Shown piece by piece: positions 1 through 13,375 of a stretch of DNA of 64,000 bases. Every line of letters starts with the position of its first letter. The stretch's first letter is position 1. The DNA is from Diprion similis (lineage: Eukaryota; Arthropoda; Insecta; Hymenoptera; Diprionidae): the NCBI RefSeq assembly GCF_021155765.1, contig NC_060112.1, positions 22,904,501 to 22,968,500 on the forward strand, given 5' to 3'. The translations under genes were made by a program, and so were the position numbers. The notes under the pieces are model-generated. The model made no database searches, had not been told where the DNA came from, and worked only from the letters and a program-made list of their open reading frames with translations.

Positions 1-3000
1 ATACCTTCGCTGTTCGTCTTGGCGACTGTGTTGAATTTGCATTATACTTCGGCAAATTTATTTCTCGATAATGTAGGTATATAGGAATAACGTACATAAT
101 ACGGATTAGATTCTAAAAATATGTAGCAAATGTTACACGAGTTTGATCAGGTATATACGATTAAAAAAGGCCATCGAGCAGCAGTTTGAAAAGGTTTCTA
201 ATCGTCGAACGAGCCGGCGGGGACATTTTGCTTTCGAAAAAGAAAAATCGTCGTCTCAAGTCGTCGCCATGCTTGACGCGGTGCGACAACTGCAGTTTAG
301 TGCATCAGCAGCAGCGTCTCGTCGAGTTCGATAAAAACTGAAACCTCATGCGAGACGAGAGCTCGGCAGGGGGGAGAAAATTGTTGTTCTTTCCATTGTC
401 GTTTTTCGGTGCCGTAACGTCTGAGGATCGTTGTTCCTTCCCAGAATTAGGGACAAGTAGCATATGGGCGAGCGACCCTTGCAGCCATTGTTTTCTCAGC
501 GAAAAATTTCGCCCTTCTTTTCCCGACGGTCCTTAACTGCAGCCTCCATTTGCGGATCTGGAAAGAGTATCTTTGGGTCAGAAATGCAGACGCAGTCTGC
601 AGGTCAGGTCAGAAAGTCGGCACCATATCGCACTCGGTATACCCTGCAACTCGTGTGCAGTCTTTCAACTATGCATTCTCATTTTCTTCACCACAGCGGG
701 AGAACATCTAGTTCTGAGAATGTGGTATCGGAGACTATGATTAAAAATGAAGAAAAATATTGTAGATTTTATATCTCCTGTGGTGAATGTATTCTGGACA
801 GAAATTTTTGTTGGGTTAAATCTAGAGTAATTATGGCAAGATTTACAAATATCCGATAATAAGAGTTAAACTAGCATATATGCTTAAATAGATCTTCTAC
901 AATTGATACGTAGATTTGGATTGAAAAAAGTGCTGTCCACCACATTTTTCTTTCCGTTTGCCATATTTTCTTGCAATTTCAACGAAGTTCGAACCGTTTT
1001 TTCCAAGTCGAATTAGGTATACGACAGTTGTCGAAGAAGCATGTGAGAAAAAACAGTGCTCGGGCTTATAACCGCGGCGATATAACTGGCAGGTTGTTTG
1101 TTTTTTCAAAACTTCTAAAACTCACCGGTCGACTTAATTTTCACGATAAGATAAATAAATCATCCGGCGTTCTCGAAGCTGGCTCGCCGCAGTATATAAG
1201 GAATAAGGATCGTCACGAACAATCGGGGGGAAATTGTTTTTATTGTTCTCTCGCCAGAGTGTCTTCACGCTGCATTAAAATAATATGTGCAATGCGGACA
1301 CAGACATGCACGAACACACTCGCCTTCAATCTTATCCTATCGCGCGGGTTTGACGAGGTGGAAGAAAAAGTGATGGACCAGAGTAGCCCGATCGTTATAT
1401 TCGATCCCACGGGTTTGAAAGTCGTCTCGACACCATAAGATCCAGAGATCACGACCCCTGTCATTTATATGTGTATGTATATATACGCGCTTTGGACCAG
1501 TGCTGCAGGATGACGATTATTACGCGTTGTGCATGCATTTTAATATTTCAAGGCTAAAGATAGCTTCTTCAAATGAATATAGTTTCGGCTTTCCTCGTGA
1601 CAGGGAACTGATTTGTGTCTCCGGTCGTCCCAGTTAGCACTGCAGCTCGACTCTGCATCAACCTTCATTTATTTGCGATTCCGCTCCTTTTGCTTCTCGG
1701 TTTTTCTTTTCGCTGTATGTACGCATACGTTTATACATATACGCATAAACTCCGACCGGTCCGCTTATTTTTACCCTTTCAAACTCGTCCTGTTATACCT
1801 TTTTTCACTATATACTTACTCGCTCTCTCCCATCCTCGGCTTCGTCCTCCTCATCGACTCATCGTTGGTCCGCAGTTCCCGGACACATAAAAGAACTCTA
1901 TAGCACTATACCAGTTGTGTGAATATACTTTTATTGTATGTATAACGTTCGAAAAATAATACATAAGAATATTACAGTCGACGGTGATGGTGATGGTGGT
2001 AAACTTTTTCCATGACTCCATCTTTCTTTTTTTTGCCCCCTTTCTCGTAAGTACGTATGTCCCTATCGATGTTAAATACGCAAATTATGTAGCGGAAACC
2101 TCCAGGACAGGAATTCTTGTCCGCCATTTTGCATTATCCTTTTTGGATTTTTGGAAAGATTGTTACAGGTATATCAGCCTGCACTCCGACCGCCCCTGAG
2201 TCCAAAAGTAAAAAATTGAACCTCATGGAGTCAAAAAGACGGTCAAGTGTCACTTTTACAGCTACATATATGTATAACGAGAATGAGGTGTGCCAGCACC
2301 CGGCTTGCTGGCCAAACTCTACAAGTTTGTCACTGGGACCTCCACTCACAGAGCCAACTCTATCTCTCTCCGAACCATTTCGGTGTCGCGATATCACCGC
2401 AACGAGACAAGAGAGATGCGGGCTCGGGTGCTTCTTCCCTGGACACTACTGTACAGTTGTCGGGGACGAATTTTTCTTTACGAACAACGAGACACGTCCG
2501 GTCATTCAAGACGGGTGACTGTCACATCAATCCGTTGGTGCCGAAGAGTATCGGACCGTCTCTACCGAGTTGTGCGCAGCGCATTATATATACTGAACGA
2601 CAAGAGGGTATTGCACTTGCGAGAAAGCAGGCGCATGTTTATCGAACACATTCCCGCCTTCTAGAGTTTCCATATTTGAAAAAAGGTGAAGACCACCTGT
2701 GCAGAAATACGGGAGTTTGTTTTTCCGCTCGAAATTTACCGGATCATCAATCCTTCATCGCTGTTTCAAAAGAATAATCCTGAAATTCAATACCGAAGCT
2801 ATCGTTTCACTACATGCGACTCCTTGTGGTCAGTTTTACAAGTGCAAAGTGAAATGCGGCTGCAGTGGCTTGCAGTGACTGTCGTTGACTGCCTAGGGGG
2901 CAATCCATTAATCACGTGAAACTCTAGACATTGCGGGGGGGATTACTTGAAAAGATCGCGATCAATTACGTTTGACCAAGGAAGGGGGGAAGGGGTTTCG

Positions 3001-6000
3001 AGTAATATAATGTGTATTTTTTTGTACATTTCTTTCCAAAAACTGCCGAGTGGATTTGAGTTAAATTTTAGTTTTAGTTTCAATAAGGCCTACTATTTTC
3101 GGTTGGTAAATTATGGACAGAGTATATTGTTTTCCATGGCGTCGCGAACCGACTCACGAATTTGTCTTCTTAGTAAAAAAAATTTACGCGATAACGAGCC
3201 GGGCGGGGGGAGGAGGAAGGAATGGATGCCACCTTATATGCTGTGCCTGATAATGAAAAAAAAAATAATAAAAAATAAAAAAACTGGTTTCACCGTAATC
3301 ACGCAATACCAGAATGTCCACCTTTCGATTCATACAAGCTACCGCAGGTAGTTAATCCAGCCAATTCCACATTCGGAATGTCATTTCTATACATAGCATG
3401 TGACGAACCAGCACGAGTTCTCGTTAACTCAGGTACGAGTTTCATTCCACCTGAATAGGAAGCACAAAATACATTTCTGTTCTTTGATGAACTCAAGCTT
3501 CGGTTTCTTTCCCCGACAAGGAATGTAGTCGCAGTAGCGACAAGTGTCGACAGACTTCCGACAAGATTCACTGGTGAAATTCTTCGAGGCTTATACCCGT
3601 CGCCTGGAGTTACCAGGAAGAAGTCTGCCTGACATCTGGACATTATGACGCGTGCATGCACAGTATACATGTCATGGAGTACCCCGTGGTGTTTGGCATC
3701 CGGATTCTCACCTTATATATAGCGCCAAATGTAAGACTGCATGCTGGAGTTTCTACCTGCGGAAGGCGGGCCGGAAATACTCCTTCGATATACGCACTGT
3801 AAAAAATGGTGGCGTTCAAATTTGACAAATGTAGATCAATTCTATTGATGATATTTGTAGTCGATTCCCTAATTAAACATTAGATAGCCCCATGCTAGAT
3901 TGATACCAATAACTGGAAGCTATAGAAGTCCAATTTTGCATTTTTGCAGTACACTTTTCAACGTTTATTGTTCCCGCCAATTCTAGAATATATGTGTTAT
4001 ATCAGTCGACACCAAAGCTAGCTGCAGCGATTGGAATCCTGCAGTTTGAGGGCGGTAACAAAGGTTCAGACGACCCTTTTCGGGGTGGAGTTTTGGCCCC
4101 GTTTCTCTCCCCTCAGCCTCTCTCTCTCTCTCTCTCTCTGACAAGTCTCCCCTTCACCCTGCTGTCGAAGGTTTTTGCGAGAGTAAGCATTGTTCGCGGC
4201 AGCCTGCAGGGTCCAATAAAACACGGAATTCCTTGCCGAGTACCTTGACGACGGTCGGTCGGTTTGTCGGTCGGCCGCTTCGCTGTCGCGGACAAACGTC
4301 TGGTGAACACATGTCAGATGGTTTGTAAATAGCTATATGCCGTCGAACCATTCTGCGACATGAACTGTACGGAAAGCTCTGCATGTCTCAATATCGCTGC
4401 ACGCCAAATTTACTTCGCTGCTGAAGTCCGCCGTTCAAAGCACGGCTCTACGTTCCACTTGTTGCAATTTCGCTGCACGCGCAACGACTCTGATTTATAA
4501 TATACGTATAACAGAAGTTTATACAGCTATTTCAGTTTTCAGACGTTTTTCTCAATTCCAAAATTTCTCTACAATATTCTTTATATATGTATAGTAGAAT
4601 CGGACTCCTCGAGACTTCTCAAGAATTTTCATTTACTATTTGTAGAGTAGGGTGGTTCATTTTTACCTTTTTTATTGTTTGTTTTTTTTAAGATGCCACC
4701 CGAATAATTTACTAAAAATACTGGAGGAAGTAGGAAAATATTTAGAGGTCACTACCAATTATCGTAATATTTTTTATACAATTTTTATGTGTACATACAT
4801 CTTATACGGACTTATATATACATTCATTTATTTTTTTCGTATCGTAGTCCAATTGATCATTGTTCATAAAAATCAGTACTGAAAATGAAATAGGGACATT
4901 AAGGTGATACGAGACTCCTCTTTCGGTAACAAAAACTGTTATCGAAATTTCTACAAGACGATTAATCCGTCAGATAAAAGACGAGAACAGCCAACTGTGG
5001 ATTTGTTAGAGCGCAGTTTGCTGTTTATTGGTGAACAAATAGTTTGAAGTCACGCGCTTTGACTATTCGAGGATTAGTCGAGTGATTATAAGTTTCACCT
5101 GATTACATACTGATTAGACAGTGTTATTTCCATATTGAATAATATACTGAACACTGATTCCAACTCACACAATTTCCGGAATACCTGTGCTTGAACAGGT
5201 AAAAACACATAATCCCACGGATTTTTTTAGACCCGAGTGCAAACCGCGACGTCGCCGATCGAGCTGAGCTTACGTATTGTATAAAAAAGGTGCAGCAGAC
5301 CGGAAGGTGGAAGATGAAAGGTCGGGAGGTAGAGAGATAAAACAATATACATAAGTGACGGAGGAAGTAGCGAAAGTCCCGTCTGTCACGCGGTCTGGAT
5401 GCGGCGTCTGGAGTGAACCTGCAGTGCAGCTCATCTTCAGTAACTCGTCCACGGGTGATGTTTGTTTGATTTCGAGCGTCGCGACGCCTTGTATCTCACG
5501 ACGTATTGGAGCAACCGGTGCTGCTGCTGCTGCAACTCGGGCTGGACCACCCTGATCGTGGCGAAGGAGAGTTTCGTAATTTACCGGCAAAAATAGACGA
5601 TCTGCGCCCGCAGGAGGAGTGGGACACTTTATTGCATCGGTGAAAAATTACCACTGACTGTTCGCACAGCCGAATCCATCCTTTCCGTGCTTCCACCCGT
5701 TACATATATATGGATTACGAATTGCGCCGAATCCCTCCTCCCCCTTATTCGGAAATCAATTCGCACTTACTCGTGAAAAAAGCTAAAAGTATAATATTTG
5801 TAATCAACAGTTTTCAGTGCAGTTATATGTATATCCGATTATGGTTCAACACCTTGTACACTCGTCTTCTTGACCATGGTATGGTGACTTCTTGAGGGTT
5901 GTCGCAGGACGCATACGTACGCAGGACTCATTAACGAGTAAAAGTATTACGCTGGGCATTTCCGAAACGCGTCGAGGACCACCCGTCGATTTTTCGGCTG

Positions 6001-7280
6001 GTACCAGCCCCTGTGCCACCAGCAAAGTAACAATGCCAGGGTATTGGGGTGCAATTAAGTACCTTATCCAGGAGAAAAGCCGGGTCGACGGGGCGGACGG
6101 AGTGCCCAGAATCGGCGCCAATAAGCGCATTACGGGAAACACCCAGCTGAGGTTCGATAATCTGTTGTAAGCCGGTGGTAGTTCCGTTAAGATTACCTTC
6201 GTTTCCTCATCGATCGCGTTAAAACTGGACTGAATTATCGCTCCGCTTTGGATCGTCAATCATACTTATGCGCTTATGGATACAATCAGCACCTTTCCCG
6301 CGCCAAGTGCATGGATCATCGCGTGTGTAATACGATCGATTGTACCTATACATCTGTAAACGGGAATTGATAATTTTTTGCTATAATTTTACATACACAT
6401 AATATAATAAGATGCGAAGTTCCGTGATTTGTGGAAAAAAATTTTGCCGCAGTGCGCTAGAATTAAACAAATGGCAGATGGAGGCTGAATTATAGAGTCG
6501 GAATTGCGTCTTGCAAAGAGATTATAACCGTCGCAATAAAGCCCGGTAAAGTAAACTGGCAGTAATCTACAGTCTTACTTCCATTACATCGCGTAAACAT
6601 CGCTGCAGGCAAACATATACGTGGCTCAAAGGCTTGTAGACAAGTTTAAATTATTCGTGATATCGTTAGGTAAGTAACTACGTGGGTGTATTTGACATAC
6701 CCACTGCATGGCTGAAGATAAATGATAAAGATCAATATTGTTCTTTGTACGAACAATTATATCGGGAGATAAATCGTGAATCGAAGAAGACGAGATGGAC
6801 GGCTTACATCTTGTTACGATAAAAATACTTGGTTCTCGTCTCCGGTGATGCCGTAGCTACACGATTCTTCCGTCTCTTCCATTCCTCTATTTTTCCTTTT
6901 CTCCTCTCCGTTTCCTTATTTTTTATCATTTCAATTTTTTTATTTTTTCTTTCTAATCTACTTCTCCCGTTTAACTGCTTAACGCGATCGGACTCGAGAC
7001 CTCAAGTCTCTTGATCTCGGTGGCTGCTAATTGTGTCGCGTGTTGTAAAAATGTTGAATATAATTCGGGGTGAAGTTAAGGACTGCCGGGATAAATCCAT
7101 AACCTGATGCAAACACTGAAAATTTATACACGCGCTGGTCGAATCGTGTCCCATTTTAATCAGCACCGATTATAAATGCAAAACGTGCTTCAAACAATGG
7201 ACTGTGACACGGTGAGGACGACGACGACGACTTTATCCTTGGTCAGCATTACAACGTCTCCTCCTAGGTTATCCTTATCC
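1..7280. other. Gene-poor upstream flank, no supportable gene
   Basis: I found no open frame here with recognisable protein similarity or a convincing exon chain. The open frames are short, often lack ATG and overlap on both strands. Two GC-richer islands (about 3300-3830 and 5270-5700 on the minus strand; 5850-6260 also minus) stay open for 100-140 codons but match no family I know. A short CT microsatellite lies near 4119-4139. The stretch most likely belongs to the regulatory flank of twist or to a gene outside the window. Confidence 0.5.
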
Positions 7281-7290
7281 GGGAATTCCC
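7281..7290. promoter_or_regulatory. Perfect palindromic kappaB/Dorsal-type site
   Basis: The sequence reads GGGAATTCCC, a perfect palindrome matching the Rel-family (NF-kappaB/Dorsal) consensus. Dorsal activates twist in Drosophila, so a site about 12 kb upstream of the twist start is a plausible enhancer element. A ten-base match alone cannot prove binding. Confidence 0.35.
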
Positions 7291-10200
7291 CGAGGCCATT
7301 CCAACTGTTTACTCATTATAGCCTTTTTCCTCTGCCAATAAACTGCACCCCTCCCAGAATATTAGGACTACGCTGTAATTCCTCAAAATTTTATTATACA
7401 TGCCATCCGTTACTTTCTTCAAAAGTATTATAAGGCCGACGAGTTCTCAGACGATCGACAAGACCATGCAAGTACCTATACGTATTGATTAAAAATTGTA
7501 AAATAAGTCCTGCCGTGACATTGCATAAGTTGAAGAAATTTTTTTCTTCATTTATAAGGATATTTAATAAGACGTGATATGCCAAACGAGTTTTTTATTC
7601 CCTTTATATTTCCAGGAAAATTTCTGTTGGGAGAATCTTCGATTATGGAAATTGCGGAGACTGTAATAAAGCAAAAGTAAAATGGTGACAACACGTGACG
7701 GAACGGTTGACCATGTGTCAGCAAGTAGCGAGTACCCATAGTTTAAGGGCTGCAGCACATGGTTCGCGATTGGCAACGTGACCGGAATCTCATTAAAGTT
7801 GTATACTATAACACGTGGCGGGGTGAAAATCCTCCCCCTCCCTCTCGACGATTTTCGTACGTACGAAACACGTTGCGCCTGACGTGTTTCGCACGGATCT
7901 GCTGCCTGCTAGGCCACCCGGGATTTATATACCTTGAACATAAATGAACGACTGAAGGACTGCAGTGTCGACACATGTGTTGACCATCCAGGATGAAACA
8001 AACCGCTTTGCTTCCTTGGCTAAACTGTAAAGATAATAATATTGGTATAATAGACCGTGAGGCGCAGGTAAGCCTGGAAGAGTCGAACGACGCGAAACCA
8101 ACAATAGATCTCACTTTAAATAACCGGGGCCTCTATGCAGTGCGTTTCAAATGAGAATGACAAAAGATAATCGATTATTTTTTCCCGATTCATCGAGTGT
8201 AATCGATTATTTATCGAATTCGATTATTTGTCCTTAACAATTGGTTCTCGGTTTTTACTCAGATGAACGACGTAATACAACGTTAATTTATGTGATTAAA
8301 GTATCAATTGTTATCATATTCTTACTAACTGATAAAGATGGACGCGTACATTTGGTCGACTGTAATAATAAAAATTTTTTTTTTAACCATATTCAATAAC
8401 AATAATACAATTACTACTACTACTACTACTACTAGGATACGGGAAACTCTTAAGTTTGCGAAATGAACGGCCGCAGGAAAAAAAGTTTCTTCAAATACGT
8501 GGCAAAAGGCGGTCAAAGTCGCCGTCACGGCACGAGATCAGGGCGACAATGCGCTCTGTAATTCGAGAGATGCCGAGGACTTCACAAGCCAGCACGGCTA
8601 ACACGCGTGTTACACACGGTGACGCACGCAACGCGCCGAATAGCACCGGACCGCCCCCGGCCGCATAGCATCTCGCTATCGCGTCCTCAGCACAACCAAA
8701 GAGGATCGGTATATGTACTGATCGTGGCTGATAATCGGCGCTTGCGAGAAAAGCCGCGCGCAATTGAAACGGGCTTGCCTAGGTGAGGGTGAGTCTTACC
8801 AGCCCGAAAAATATCGCCCGCTACCAGAAAGCGGTTTTTTCATTTCCTACTCGGCTGGATCGCCGCTCGGACGCATCAGCGGCTCAATTATCGACTCGGT
8901 TCTATCAGTTTTTACTAAACTACTATCAAACGTGATGTGTGCGACGCCATGCGGTCAGTTTTGTTAGCGACGAATTGACGCTAGCCGCGTTATGCAACTG
9001 GCAGTGACGTTTGCAATTGGAATCGATTATACTGTTAGGCGAGGCTGTAAATGTCGGTAATTTAGCGCCCCTATTTCATCGGCAGAATTTGTTCTTTGGC
9101 GTTAGTTCGATTCATTAGACTGATTTTCTTTTTTTTTTCTTCTCGTTCCGTTACACTCAACGGGAAGAAAAATAAATCAAGAATATACCATATATCACGT
9201 ATATTTTCTAACGCATCGGGATGACAGGCTACTTATTAATAAACAGCGCTCTGGCCAATTTCTTTTGATTTACTGACCGCGTGGAATACAACGAAAGGCG
9301 GTTGTAGGGTTTTTCGTTTGAAAATGCTTTTTGTCATTTCGCACCGTTCTTTTTAACGCAATCTCCAATCAACGCTATTATAGTGTTCTGTGAATATAGC
9401 GTTCTAATCTCTTAACGGAATTTGTACCTTGTTCCTACGAAATCTTGTTGTTTGTTCGCAATCCTAAGTATGCAGAGGGTGAGGAAAATTTGTATTTAAG
9501 GTACGGCTTTAGCCAGAAACTGTAACCGTACAAGCCTTGCGACCTGTGCAGACAATCTGTGCAGCTGTAGCATTTTGGACTCACCGTGGACTTAAGTGAT
9601 GAGGATGATTGTTTTTGTTTGAAACACAAATTCTGGCCAAATATTTAATCCGAGTACATTTTAATCTTTGACTTTTCACGGTAATCGGATCATAATTTAA
9701 ACGCGGTAGCACGAGTCAAGTCCTCCTCTTTCCAGAAGTTTCTCCCTTGAGACTGTAGCCCTTACCCTCTGCCGGACAACATGGACGATATCGTCGACCC
9801 TGATTTTCTCACTTACCGCAGTGTCTCGGGAATCTTTCACTGTGTAACCATTTCTATTAATTAACTAATTGAAAATTTCGTAATGCAAACTATTGGAATA
9901 TCAAGTAGGCGCCTGAAAGTAATTACCTGAATTTTTTGGAAACTGTTGAAAATCACCAAGTAGAGGAATAGCCCAGGACAAAATCGCCCATGTTGGCAGG
10001 AAACGTTAGTAAAAAACCACATAGTCGGTGGAGGGTTAAACTAGCATAAACAAATTATTTTCTCTACCTATCTATAATTTATACACGTATATATGTATAA
10101 ATGTTCAATCTGTCTCGAAGAATTGCAATTACATCTAATCTAAGGTGGAGAATTAATTTACACAATTAATAAACATAGGTTGTTTAACAAAATGGAAGAT

Positions 10201-11033
10201 AACAGTCGAGTGGAGTGGCGCCAAAAATTGACCTCTTATTCACCGCAGAATTGTTGCGGTTGAGATGAAAACTTGAGTCTAAGTTCCTTTGGAATATACA
10301 ATTATTCTTCCCGGGTCTGTCCAATGCGATTCAATGGCTAAGCGGTCCTTTCAGCCTGCTATTGACCATTATGCGGAATGCCTTGGGCACTTGTCGGTAT
10401 TCAAACGAGCCATTGTAACGCAATAACGTGATTTCCATTCAGCCGCTGGCATCCGTTGACACCCACTCGAAAATCGGCATGGAGTCTTTGAGCATCTTCA
10501 ACGCTAAAATTCCACACGAATAAAGTATCCACCAAATGAATATTATGTAATAATCAAAAGAATGACATGCATCGAATTAACAAGATTTTTAAAACTTTAA
10601 CAATAATTCGATAATATTTTTCAACGAAATATATAGCTAGATATAAAGTTCTTGGCGAAAACATAGATAAAGTACAGGATTTTGCATCTAGGTTATACAT
10701 TCAAAATTGCACCTATAGACATAGAATTTATAAAATAACATTTCTAATAAAACAGGCAAGGTAGTAACAAACTGCAAGTGCAAATAACGCAACTACAATT
10801 TTAACAATGTAGACGAAATACGTACATATTGGTGGCTTACAGCCTCAAGTGATTATCAAATTTGATGCAGATGTATGTACCGAGAAGAATTTGTGGATTC
10901 TTATGGCGTGACTTTTGATAGCTCTCGACGAACGACTGGGAATAATTACAATTTTTGAATACATCAAAATATTTATCACCACTTCTTTTTCGAATATTCT
11001 AGGTAACTACATTAGAACAGCAGTAATGACAAA
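7291..11033. other. Intergenic, no gene recognised
   Basis: The stretch is AT-rich with no supportable coding region. It contains an ATCGATT-rich repeat fragment (8149-8245), an ACT trinucleotide run (about 8411-8434), and a GC-rich patch (8450-8960) that is open in several frames without recognisable protein. Nothing else stands out. Confidence 0.5.
8149..8245 (+). repeat. Dispersed ATCGATTA-rich repeat, copy 1
   Basis: The fragment begins with GAGAATGACAAAAGATAATC, continues through ATTTTTTCCCGATT, and is dense in ATCGATTA. The reverse complement of 16020-16105 reads AGAATGACCAAAAATAAT, then ATTTTTTCCCGATTAATCG, so the two regions are diverged copies of one repeat in opposite orientation. 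No coding capacity is visible. Confidence 0.55.
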
Positions 11034-11510
11034 TTGAGGGATCCATCAATCCGTTACAGCGTTCTAAACCGAATCATTCGATTTAGGAGCAGCTCAGGTA
11101 CTGCACACGAGGACCCGGCGGTGCACACGTGCTTCGAAAAATCGGTGACACTTGTCAAATTATGCAAATTTGTCCGGTGTTTCGGGCATGGCGCACACGT
11201 GTTGCACTTTGGTAGCGAAGAAACGCTACAGGTAGAAAAGCACGCGGCACCTTGGACACCACCTTGTCGGGTATTGGCAACATGTGGACGGTATGTTGGA
11301 CATGTGGCCAGCATGCTGCAGGGAGCATGGTTGTACGGCGATATTTGCACGGAGGCCTGCCATAAACACTGCACCCTCAGTAGAAATTTAGCGAAGGCGT
11401 CCGAGTGTCTTAGGGGCCGAAGTCCGCGCGTCCGGTGGAGCAAAGAGAGTCGGATGGTCTTAGCGAGCCAGTTTATTATAAAATATAAATATACAGCCAC
11501 GAACAGGTAA
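11034..11510. promoter_or_regulatory. GC-richer block with four E-boxes, open on both strands
   Basis: Both strands stay open for about 150 codons, but neither translation resembles a protein I know. The block carries CACGTG at 11126 and 11196 and CATGTG at 11281 and 11301, four CAYGTG E-boxes in about 180 bp. Clustered E-boxes suit an enhancer bound by bHLH factors such as Twist. Enhancer is an inference; a species-specific short gene is the alternative. Confidence 0.25.
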
Positions 11511-13048
11511 CATCGATTACTTACTTGATTGTTCTGTAATCATTATGTAAATCTTTTTGGTCAATAAATACTAAATACTATAAATGCTATATTACTACTT
11601 TTGAGAATATGTGTATATTGAGATAAGGTTCACAACTTCCACTCGTCAGTAGCCAACCTGCAGCCTGATCCTCTCCGATGTAATTAATTGAGGAGGTTGA
11701 AAATATCTATGCTTTTTTAACGATCTTATTGCGAGATAGTCGCTTATTGAGTAACTATTAAATTGTTACATTCGTACAGGCTGCGATTAAGATCTCTTTA
11801 AAAATACAAAAATATACCACTCGAAGATAGATTGTAATAAAAAGAGTTCGGATATCGATCCTTCGTTACAAAATGCTTCAAAATTGTTTAAAAAGAAAAG
11901 AAAAACGAAAACTAGCAGTTCCGTTGGATTTCACTATTCACTCTATACAACGCAACGGCTCGTTTTATTCAGTAGACTATTTTCTACAGTGTCTGCATTG
12001 AAAGAGATTTTCTTTTTTTCAGTAGTCAATTTAATTTTCCCAATTCGAATCGATTATTGTGTGGAATATCAGTGCCACGTTGTGAAGTTGAAAATTCAAC
12101 GATTTCGACGTGACGAGAAAAAGTGTTTCATTGAATTTGTGGAAAGTACAATTGATTTGAAATGAAGCACAGACATCCAAGCTTCTGTTTATAATTTCTG
12201 TTCTTTCTATTTTTGTAATATCAAGTTTTATATTAATTATTAATATTTTCATATTAATTACCTTGCTGGTGGCTAATTGTCCGTGGCTGGGCAGCCGGTT
12301 TGCAGGGTGAAATTTGGAAAGAATCACCCACTGAGTCTCCGGAACTCGAGCCTCTGTCTTCGCACAAGGTACCACAGCTTCCGCTCGAGTCTCCGTGTTC
12401 CCCGATTTCATTGTCAGACAATTATTTAGCTTGTCGTGAAATATCCTTTGGAAAAAACGTTGTACAATCATTGACGAGCACGCCCAATTCTGCAGTCGAT
12501 AATAGATTGATTGATGTTCGAGAGCGCCGGAAGAGCGTTAATATCGAAGGATTCGAGCGGTAAGACTACAGCACCAGGCAGAAGAGCGACGGTGATGGAG
12601 TGTTTCCCGATTACGAGTATCCGGGCGGGTGAAATCTCCGTCGCACTATTACGTCTGTGCGTTTGTGTGTGTATCGGCTCGTCTAGTTTGAGTAATGGGT
12701 CGTTGGACGATCGGTGGCGAACAGGAAGTGCAATAACTCCTGGTGACAGTTCGAGGCGTGTTTGTTTCGTCGAGTAATCTCTGATTTTATTTTTCCGTAT
12801 TTTTCACTCGCGGCTTTATAAATAATCCGTCATTATGTACTGTGTATGTATATTGTACACACAGGTACTTATATCCACCAGATACATAACGCAATAAAAA
12901 GGCTTAGGCTAAATTAATTCGCGGTTTTTATGGTGTTATATTGTTAAACGCGTGGTTAATTTACCAGCTGGGAAAAACGTATTATATATAAATAAGTTGC
13001 ACGTAAATATATATACATACGCTTGTTTATAATAGGTATTCATATTGT
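11511..13048. other. Intergenic, no gene recognised
   Basis: The stretch is AT-rich, with a mildly GC-rich patch at 12290-12780 whose short open frames on both strands have no recognisable similarity. No RNA gene or mobile element was identified. Confidence 0.45.
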
Positions 13049-13375
13049 ACTTACTTTCGGAAATACCCCGTGGCCATTTTACAACCGACATATTCCCCAA
13101 GCAGGGGCCGCAAATTTATGGTCCGGTTAATTGCGCCCCACCCTAGCGTTTCGCCGCCCTCCCCAGGGGGCGCACTTTGGAAAGTATGGGGAATACCTAG
13201 CACCTTTCGCGCGCCGTTCCTCGATTTCGCTTTACTGCCGGCCTTCGATGTCTTCGATTCGCGCAATCCGCGAATTTCTCAGAAAAATTTTAGGATGTTT
13301 AAAAAAAAATCATTTGCAATTTTGCCCCATGGCGGCCCCCCGACAAGTTTTTTCAGGTTGATAGAAAGATTCTGT
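13049..13375 (+). promoter_or_regulatory. GC-rich island with CTCF-like site
   Basis: A short GC-rich island sits in AT-rich surroundings. At 13158-13173 it reads CTCCCCAGGGGGCGCA, closely matching the CTCF core CCAGGGGGCGC. GCCATTTT near 13073 and ATGGCGG near 13329 resemble Pho/YY1 sites. Insulator or boundary function is an inference. The overlapping open frames on both strands look like by-products of base composition. Confidence 0.35.

Noticed and set aside
3299-3828. Two adjoining minus-strand open frames (123 and 61 codons)
   Set aside because: They match no recognisable transposase, enzyme or receptor, are in different frames and have no clear splice link.
5270-5640. Minus-strand open frame containing an Ala run and protein-like composition
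   Set aside because: It has no ATG, no convincing splice sites and no partner exons. The Ala run is only a GCA/CAG microsatellite.
5846-6259. 137-codon minus-strand open frame with hydrophobic stretches
   Set aside because: It opens with TTG directly after a stop, has no early ATG and no acceptor, and matches no family I know. The plus strand is also open.
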